Assembly (NCBI GenBank): GCA_937915915.1
Contig: CALGGN010000426.1
Location: 1 to 8,807, forward strand
DNA: 8,807 bases
Source of the DNA: an uncultured Selenomonas sp.
GTDB taxonomy: Bacteria; Bacillota; Negativicutes; Selenomonadales; Selenomonadaceae
Reading direction: 5' to 3'
Below, one piece after another: positions 1 through 3,931 of this stretch. The position numbers were made by a program, and so were the translations under genes. Position 1 is the stretch's first letter; each line of letters begins with the position of its first letter. The notes under the pieces are model-generated. The model was not told the origin of the DNA, ran no database searches, and saw nothing but the letters and a program-made list of their open reading frames with translations.

Positions 1-568
1 AACAATTCGCATTGCAGACGGGCGAAGTAGGGATCCCGCACTCCCAACGCCGATAAAATAAATTCTGCGCGGTCAAACAATGCCATTTCAGCGAACAATT
101 CGCAACCTGCGCCACGATTCGATTGTCAGGCAAATCTTTTTTCACGCGACGAATCAATTTCGGCAAATTTCGCGTGTTAAAATGCGCGGGATTCCATTTT
201 TTATTCTCGTCGGTATAAATTGCGGCGGCGTATAGTTCATTTTTATACAAAACGACCGCTGTATATCCGTAAAGCGGCAAAATCTGCGCGGACGACGACT
301 TTTTGAACGCAGGCAAGTGTGTCCGAGTATATCCTTGTGGCAAAATCGCAGAAACTGCCAATCCGTCAAGCGAAATAAACTCTCCGCGCTTAAATCCGAT
401 TGCTTTTCGTTGCGGCAGGTACATTAAATCCGCCGATTCGGGCAATTTGATTAAATCTTCCGCCTTGAGTTTGAAAAATTGCTCGCCGACTCGTCCGACG
501 CCTTCAAATTCCGGCACGTCGAAGATATTTCCGCGCTCATCTGCCACTAATGCATAAATTTTACTCAT
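1..568 (-). CDS. Radical SAM protein, N-terminal part (runs off window at its 3' side)
   Basis: This frame starts at ATG 568-566 and stays open for 189 codons to base 1, so the C-terminal part lies outside the window. A ribosome binding site AGGTGA (579-574) sits 5 bases upstream and fixes the start. Residues 1-175 form a soluble domain with no signal peptide or membrane segment. It is followed by SPVCNANC, whose C185 and C189 are the first two cysteines of a CxxxCxxC motif for the [4Fe-4S] cluster that cleaves S-adenosylmethionine. The third cysteine would lie just past the edge. Extra cysteines C158, C164 and C177 precede the motif. Known: proteins with such a long N-terminal extension before the CxxxCxxC core occur in Negativicutes and other anaerobic Firmicutes, to my recollection without an established reaction. 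A leader-peptide-like gene lies upstream on the same strand, so a role in peptide modification is possible but is only inference. Confidence 0.82.
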   Translation of the reverse strand, partial: MSKIYALVADERGNIFDVPEFEGVGRVGEQFFKLKAEDLIKLPESADLMYLPQRKAIGFKRGEFISLDGLAVSAILPQGYTRTHLPAFKKSSSAQILPLYGYTAVVLYKNELYAAAIYTDENKKWNPAHFNTRNLPKLIRRVKKDLPDNRIVAQVANCSLKWHCLTAQNLFYRRWECGIPTSPVCNANC

Positions 569-721
569 TATCATCACCTAAAAACTTTATCGCAATGTCC
601 TCGCAATGCTCTATCGCCATTTTTAAAGGTAATTTCGCCTAGAATAAAATTTTTCCGATTCATTCAAAACATCGTCGTCCTTTATGACGGGATATGATGT
701 CCTAATATTGGATTTTAACAT
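561..721 (-). other. Possible broken or vestigial small gene in the radical SAM leader
   Basis: Two short frames abut here. One begins at ATG 721-719, encodes 32 residues (ending FYSRRNYL) and stops at TAA 625-623. The next frame carries ATG 620-618 followed by MAIEHCEDIAIKFLGDDNE and stops at 563-561, overlapping the first 8 bases of the radical SAM gene. A single extra base near 625 would join them into one reading frame of about 50 codons. That could mean a frameshifted small gene. Alternatively, the second frame may be a short coupling ORF. Neither ATG has a good ribosome binding site, and the promoter candidate at 739-712 would start transcription inside the first frame. The call is therefore weak. 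Confidence 0.25.
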
Positions 722-739
722 AAATTTTTGGCTTGTAAA
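712..739 (-). promoter_or_regulatory. Candidate sigma-70 promoter for the radical SAM gene
   Basis: On the minus strand TTTACA (739-734) is followed after 16 bases by TAAAAT (717-712). Each hexamer matches its consensus at five of six positions. It lies just after the terminator of the preceding gene, so the radical SAM transcript would start near 705 with a leader of about 135 bases. No start-site evidence is available. Confidence 0.42.
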
Positions 740-742
740 ATG

Positions 743-772
743 AAAAAAAAAACTCCGACTTTGCCGTCGAAG
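743..772 (-). terminator. Rho-independent terminator after the double-glycine peptide gene
   Basis: On the minus strand CTTCGAC (772-766) pairs with GTCGGAG (759-753) around a 6-base loop. It is followed by ten T residues (752-743). It lies 29 bases past the stop of the small peptide gene. An A/T run on the other side means it could act weakly on plus-strand transcripts too. Its sequence closely resembles the terminator at 1270-1304. Confidence 0.8.
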
Positions 773-801
773 GGATTTTTTAGCTTGTAGAGATGAAATT
801 T

Positions 802-1113
802 TTAACGAATAATCTTCGTGCCGTTCTCCGCGTCGAAATTCTTCCAAAACTGTTCGCGGGAAATCGTATTGCCGCTTTTGTCGGTGTAAATGTTGCCGTT
901 GATTATGCCGCCGTTGTCTTTGTAGCCAGCGTAACCCATTTTGTGCAACATATCGCGAACGGGAGCCGAGTGAAATGCTTGTTCTTCCGTCAAAAGTCCG
1001 CGTTTGTAGAGTTCTTCGCCGTCTCCGTACGTTTCAAGCCTTGTGCCGCCCGCCACGTTGTCAAGTTCGTCGTCGCTAATGATTTCGTTCGCAAATTTCT
1101 TTTCGTCTGCCAT
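802..1113 (-). CDS. Small protein with a double-glycine-type leader (103 aa, product unknown)
   Basis: The start is ATG 1113-1111, chosen because GGAGGC (1127-1122) sits 8 bases upstream. An in-frame ATG at 1155 lacks a ribosome binding site and would lie upstream of the nearer promoter. Residues 1-23 form a charged, non-hydrophobic leader ending SDDELDNVAGG. This matches the E-L-x-x-V-x-GG pattern of bacteriocin and RiPP precursors that are cut after GG by a peptidase-containing ABC transporter. The remaining 80 residues (24-103) are polar and contain no cysteine, so a lanthipeptide or disulfide bacteriocin is unlikely. They include a glycine/asparagine-rich stretch (GYKDNGGIINGNIY) and an aromatic C-terminal segment (ISREQFWKNFD). 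No transporter or immunity gene is visible in the window, and the radical SAM gene downstream is the only possible modifier. I do not recognise the mature part. The gene has its own promoter(s) and terminator. Confidence 0.75.
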   Translation of the reverse strand: MADEKKFANEIISDDELDNVAGGTRLETYGDGEELYKRGLLTEEQAFHSAPVRDMLHKMGYAGYKDNGGIINGNIYTDKSGNTISREQFWKNFDAENGTKIIR

Positions 1114-1143
1114 TTTTATCAGCCTCCATTTTGTTTTCTGCCT

Positions 1144-1201
1144 ATTATACGTCAAAAATCTGAGTTCGTTACAAGTTTAGCAGAAAAATTTTGCTTGTCA
1201 A
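1144..1201 (-). promoter_or_regulatory. One or two promoters for the double-glycine peptide gene
   Basis: A perfect -35 hexamer TTGACA (1201-1196) is followed after 16 bases by TAAACT (1179-1174). Closer to the gene is a perfect -10 TATAAT (1149-1144) with TTGTAA (1174-1169) 19 bases ahead as a loose -35. The two overlap slightly. The proximal one would start near 1137 and give a leader of about 24 bases. Which one is used cannot be told from sequence. Confidence 0.5.
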
Positions 1202-1269
1202 CGAAAATCAATCCAATTTGCGATTACAAAATATCCGAGCACAAATACAATCATCACGCAAAACTCCAT
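1198..1269 (-). CDS. Candidate 23-aa hydrophobic peptide
   Basis: ATG 1269-1267 opens a 23-codon frame ending in TGA 1200-1198. The product begins MEFCVMIVF, continues VLGYFVIAN and ends WIDFR. It is almost entirely hydrophobic with a charged C-terminus, as in small single-pass membrane peptides. GGAGGG (1281-1276) lies 6 bases ahead of the start, so the spacing is good. That sequence is also part of the descending arm of the terminator at 1270-1304. Expression would therefore need read-through of the terminator, and pairing could hide the binding site. The stop codon overlaps the -35 of the next gene. A chance frame of this length is quite possible. The hydrophobicity and ribosome binding site are the only support. 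Confidence 0.3.
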   Translation of the reverse strand: MEFCVMIVFVLGYFVIANWIDFR

Positions 1270-1304
1270 AAAAAGCCCTCCGACACGCCGCCGAAGGGCT
1301 TTTT
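1270..1304 (-). terminator. Strong, nearly symmetric terminator after the acetolactate decarboxylase gene
   Basis: A 15-bp stem with two G-T pairs joins 1304-1290 to 1284-1270 around a 5-base loop (1289-1285). The stem has an A run on one side and a T run on the other, so it could stop transcription from both directions. It begins 14 bases past the stop codon of the gene at 1318. Confidence 0.85.
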
Positions 1305-1317
1305 TTAGCTTATTTTG

Positions 1318-2148
1318 TTAATTTTTCTTTACGCTGTCTTGTTCAGCTATGCGAATGTCTTCTTTTAAATCTTGGTTGAAATTCAGCTCGTGGAAATTAT
1401 TTTTCGTCGGGATATTCATGTTGAAAGCGTCGGTTTTATCGAATTGCGCCTCGCCTGTCGCCAAATTCAAGCCGAGAACGTGTCCCCCGAACTTTTTATC
1501 CGCCGTTATGAAGTGAAAATGCCAGCCGGTCGAGTTTAACGAACTCATATAATCGGGACAATACAATCCGACAATCGTTCCGTCGACATTTTCAAGCGTA
1601 ATTTCTTTTTGCGTCTTCAAAGCCTCAACCAAAGTCGGATAAGGTTCTTTCGAGCCGCGTTCACTGCGAACTAAAATATTTTTGAACGTGCCACTAAGCT
1701 TAATCATGTAAAAACTGTTGGCGCCGTTTTCCTGCACCGCCCGGTTCAAAACTTTTTCGAGGGATGCTTTGTCGGCAATGTTCGAGAGTTTGACCGAAAT
1801 ATCCTTGTCAAAGAATGTTACATTGGAAAAAGGAATGATCTCCGTATCGGGTACGACCACCACCTTGCCGTCTCCCAACGCCTGATAAATCGTACCATCC
1901 AGAACGATCATCTCTCCGTTCAGCCCTTCAAACGTGCCGATTCCGGTATCACCCAGAGCGCGAAGCTGTCCGGCTGTCACTGTTCCGCCGAAATAACCCT
2001 GAGCCAAAGACTGCAGCAAGGCCACCTGGGCAATGCACTCCCTGTCAGCCGGAGCTGCCTTTCCCTGGGCTGCGCCCATTCCTACCCCAAGGGAAACAAA
2101 ACCGGCCAGAGCAGCCGCCAAGACTTTCTTTTTCATCTGCATGTTCAT
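1318..2148 (-). CDS. budA: Acetolactate decarboxylase with predicted signal peptide
   Basis: The enzyme converts 2-acetolactate to acetoin and CO2 in the butanediol/acetoin pathway. ATG 2148 is chosen because AAGGAGG (2161-2155) lies 6 bases upstream; an upstream in-frame start at 2172 precedes that site. The protein has 276 residues. Family motifs run in order: GTFEGLNGEMIVLDG (71-85), YQALGDGK, IPFSNVTFF (105-113), an R161 S pair, PYPTLVEAL (169-177), NVDGTIVGLYCPDY (187-200) and WHFHF...GGHVL (209-225). H210, H212 and H223 match the zinc-binding histidines. E79, R161 and probably E269 match other active-site residues of the Brevibacillus enzyme. Residues 1-29 (MQMKKK, then a hydrophobic Ala/Gly stretch ending AAQG) look like a Sec signal peptide, which is unusual because most members are cytoplasmic. 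The gene appears monocistronic. G+C falls from nearly 60% in the N-terminal part to about 38-40% in the C-terminal part. Confidence 0.92.
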   Translation of the reverse strand: MNMQMKKKVLAAALAGFVSLGVGMGAAQGKAAPADRECIAQVALLQSLAQGYFGGTVTAGQLRALGDTGIGTFEGLNGEMIVLDGTIYQALGDGKVVVVPDTEIIPFSNVTFFDKDISVKLSNIADKASLEKVLNRAVQENGANSFYMIKLSGTFKNILVRSERGSKEPYPTLVEALKTQKEITLENVDGTIVGLYCPDYMSSLNSTGWHFHFITADKKFGGHVLGLNLATGEAQFDKTDAFNMNIPTKNNFHELNFNQDLKEDIRIAEQDSVKKN

Positions 2149-2341
2149 TTTTTTCCTCCTTAGGAAGTTCAACCAATGCGTTACACTGATTCATTTCGCC
2201 ATCAAATATGCTGATTCCTGCCTACAAGTAAAAAAGTTATGCACAGGAAATGGTTTTAGTGGTAAGGTTCGACGGGAAAAAGGAACCGTCAGAAGTATGG
2301 AAGGAATTGAAAATCTCGGATTCAGATGGTACGGAACGCAC
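2149..2341. other. Intergenic region between the tRNA terminator and acetolactate decarboxylase
   Basis: This 193-base stretch holds the ribosome binding site AAGGAGG (2161-2155) of the downstream gene. I found no convincing promoter pair. A weak candidate is TTACTT followed after 17 bases by TATTTG, on the minus strand around 2230-2195. Short overlapping inverted repeats (GGTTC/GAACC and GACGG/CCGTC, 2266-2290) have no T tract and no clear role. Confidence 0.4.
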
Positions 2342-2366
2342 AAAAAAGCGCCGCACAAGCGACGCT
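2342..2366 (-). terminator. Rho-independent terminator of the tRNA-Tyr transcript
   Basis: On the minus strand AGCGTCGC (2366-2359) pairs with GCGGCGCT (2354-2347) around a 4-base loop. The stem is eight pairs with one G-T, followed by six T residues (2347-2342). It lies 10 bases past the tRNA CCA end and would also end any ftsZ transcript reading through the tRNA. Confidence 0.88.
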
Positions 2367-2376
2367 CCAATCTCAA

Positions 2377-2462
2377 TGGTGGGCAGGGATGGATTCGAAC
2401 CATCGTAGCCGTAAGGCGACGGATTTACAGTCCGTTCCCTTTAACCACTCGGGCACCTACCC
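2377..2462 (-). tRNA. tRNA-Tyr (anticodon GTA)
   Basis: This is an 86-base class II tRNA including an encoded CCA (2379-2377). The acceptor stem GGGTAGG (2462-2456) pairs with CCTGCCC with one T-G pair, and the discriminator base is A. The anticodon stem ACGGA/TCCGT closes the loop CTGTAAA, which carries anticodon GTA (plus-strand bases 2426-2428). The T arm is GATGG-TTCGAAT-CCATC. The long variable arm contains a GCC/GGC stem, as expected for bacterial tRNA-Tyr. It has its own promoter and terminator. Confidence 0.96.
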
Positions 2463-2491
2463 ATGTTCCAACAAGAGTGAAGAACAGGCGT

Positions 2492-2520
2492 ATTATATCT
2501 TATATCCCATAATCTGTCAA
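2492..2520 (-). promoter_or_regulatory. Perfect-consensus sigma-70 promoter for tRNA-Tyr
   Basis: TTGACA (2520-2515), a 17-base spacer, then TATAAT (2497-2492): both hexamers and the spacing are ideal. The -35 starts at the first base after the ftsZ stop codon. The predicted start near 2485 leaves a leader of roughly 22 bases before the mature tRNA 5' end at 2462, as expected for a strongly expressed stable-RNA gene. Confidence 0.9.
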
Positions 2521-3648
2521 TTACTTTCTGCGCATCCATTCCGGGATATCAATCACATTCTGCGGCTCCACCGGATTCTGCGCGGAAGGCTTGGCCTGCG
2601 CCGTATTCCCGATATCCAGCCCCAACGAGGGCGTCGCCGGCATCGCAGAATTCGGCGATGTCGTGATTCCCACGGTATTCGCCTCCTCATCGAACCGCGT
2701 CGCAATCACGGTAACGCTGACCGTATCGCCAAGGGACTCATCAATGGATGCGCCCCAGATAATCTCCGCATCCGGGTGAGCCGCCTCCTGGATCGTGGTG
2801 GATGCCTCGTAGACCTCCATCATGCTCAAGGAATCCGTTGCTCCCATGATATTGAGCAGGATGCCCCTTGCCCCCTGGATATCCGTTTCCAGAAGCGGAG
2901 ACTCGATGGCCGCCTTGACGGCATCCACTGCCGCATTCTCGCCGGATGCCTCCCCAATGCCCATGAGCGCAGAACCCGCGTTGCTCATGATGGTCTTCAC
3001 ATCTGCAAAGTCCAGATTGATCAGCCCCGGAACGGCAATGAGATCCGAGATTCCCTTGACGCCTTGGCGCAGTACATCATCCGCAATGCTGAACGCCTTC
3101 GACATCGGAGTCTTCTTGTCCACGACCTGCAGCAGACGGTCGTTCGGGATCGTGATGATGGTATCCACATGCTGCTTCAGGTTCGCGATACCGGATTCCG
3201 CATTGCGGCGGCGCTTCGGTCCCTCAAAGGTGAACGGCCGCGTCACGACACCGACGGTCAAGGCGCCAATCTCTCTCGCGCACTCAGCCACCACAGGAGC
3301 CGCGCCTGTGCCGGTGCCGCCGCCCATGCCGGCAGTGATGAACACCATATCCGAACCGCGCAGAGCCTCCAGAATATCCTCCCTGCTCTCCTGTGCCGCC
3401 TGTTCGCCGATTTCGGGGCGCGCACCGGCGCCAAGGCCGCGCGTGAGCTTCTCCCCGATCTGCATGCGTTTCGGTGCCATCGCCGTCAGCAGTGCCTGCG
3501 CATCCGTATTGACCGCGATGAACTCCACGCCTTCCAATCCCAAGGAAATCATGCGGTTCACGGCATTGCTGCCGCCACCGCCGACCCCAATCACTTTGAT
3601 TTTCGCAAACTGATCCAAGCCAATATCGTCTAATTCAAACACTATCAT
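2521..3648 (-). CDS. ftsZ: Cell division GTPase FtsZ
   Basis: FtsZ is the tubulin-like GTPase that polymerises into the Z ring at midcell and recruits the division machinery. With ATG 3648 as start it has 375 residues, normal for the family. Visible motifs are KVIGVGGGGSNAVNRM (18-33, nucleotide-binding T1), the tubulin signature GGGTGTG (109-115), RRNAESGI (147-154), the T7 loop NLDFADVK (211-218) with catalytic acidic residues, a variable linker from about 323, and the C-terminal tail peptide DIPEWMRRK (367-375) that binds FtsA and other partners. The start is uncertain. GGGGG (3656-3652) lies only 3 bases before ATG 3648 but 9 bases before an in-frame GTG at 3642. A TTG at 3663 is also open but precedes the G run. 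No ftsA lies upstream, where a secreted protease gene is found instead. tRNA-Tyr follows directly with no terminator between. Confidence 0.98.
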   Translation of the reverse strand: MIVFELDDIGLDQFAKIKVIGVGGGGSNAVNRMISLGLEGVEFIAVNTDAQALLTAMAPKRMQIGEKLTRGLGAGARPEIGEQAAQESREDILEALRGSDMVFITAGMGGGTGTGAAPVVAECAREIGALTVGVVTRPFTFEGPKRRRNAESGIANLKQHVDTIITIPNDRLLQVVDKKTPMSKAFSIADDVLRQGVKGISDLIAVPGLINLDFADVKTIMSNAGSALMGIGEASGENAAVDAVKAAIESPLLETDIQGARGILLNIMGATDSLSMMEVYEASTTIQEAAHPDAEIIWGASIDESLGDTVSVTVIATRFDEEANTVGITTSPNSAMPATPSLGLDIGNTAQAKPSAQNPVEPQNVIDIPEWMRRK

Positions 3649-3731
3649 AGACCCCCATGACAACTATATTCCCTACACTCCCAGATGCACATTCCTTCAA
3701 AAAGGGACACAAATTACATATATCCTTGTAC

Positions 3732-3740
3732 ATTCTACCA
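3732..3740 (-). promoter_or_regulatory. Candidate extended -10 promoter for ftsZ
   Basis: On the minus strand TGG directly precedes TAGAAT (3737-3732), giving the TGn-TATAAT form of an extended -10 element. The -35 position (TGGTAA, 3760-3755) is poor. Transcription would start near 3725, giving a leader of about 75 bases. This is the best candidate in the gap but weak. Confidence 0.3.
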
Positions 3741-3834
3741 TCATTTTTCTTCAATTACCATAGCAACTTCAAATTTTTTTTCGAAAAGCCACGGAAAGAT
3801 GGCTTTAAGCAGGGATATCACTTCTTTGCTTTTC

Positions 3835-3884
3835 CAGAATCCTTTGGAGGGACAAATTCCCCAATGCAGTTCCAAAGGATTCTG
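3835..3884. repeat. Perfect 14-bp inverted repeat, 22-base loop
   Basis: CAGAATCCTTTGGA (3835-3848) and TCCAAAGGATTCTG (3871-3884) are exact reverse complements. The 22-base loop itself contains GGG...CCC. Neither side carries a T tract, so it is not a typical intrinsic terminator, although it lies 48 bases past the peptidase stop. It may stabilise the peptidase mRNA 3' end, be a protein-binding site, or be part of a dispersed repeat. Confidence 0.7.
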
Positions 3885-3931
3885 ATTTCCTGTGATTTCC
3901 TACCATCGACCACCTGTTTTTTGTGAACGAC

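Larger units (their letters stand above)
3649..3931. other. Intergenic region upstream of ftsZ with hairpins
   Basis: This 283-base, AT-rich gap separates the S41 peptidase stop from ftsZ. It contains the 14-bp inverted repeat at 3835-3884. A smaller 7-bp hairpin, AAAGCCA/TGGCTTT, lies at 3785-3791 and 3800-3806 with an 8-base loop, and there is a weak promoter candidate at 3732-3740. No coding frame here has a ribosome binding site or recognisable product. No standard terminator for the peptidase gene is seen. Confidence 0.5.

Noticed and set aside
303..557. Plus-strand frame of 84 codons
   Set aside because: It lies opposite the radical SAM gene, which has a good ribosome binding site and family motif. 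The plus-strand product looks like random antisense.
793..1308. Plus-strand frame of 171 codons
   Set aside because: It runs antisense through the double-glycine peptide gene, its promoter and two terminators, so it cannot be a real gene.
2266..2290. Short inverted repeats GGTTC/GAACC and GACGG/CCGTC as a terminator or riboswitch
   Set aside because: The stems are only 5 bp, mutually exclusive, and lack a T tract or any known aptamer pattern.
2326..3633. Plus-strand reading frame of 435 codons opposite ftsZ and the tRNA
   Set aside because: It covers the antisense of tRNA-Tyr and ftsZ and its product is rich in Arg, His and Cys without any recognisable motif. It is a shadow of the high-G+C ftsZ codons.
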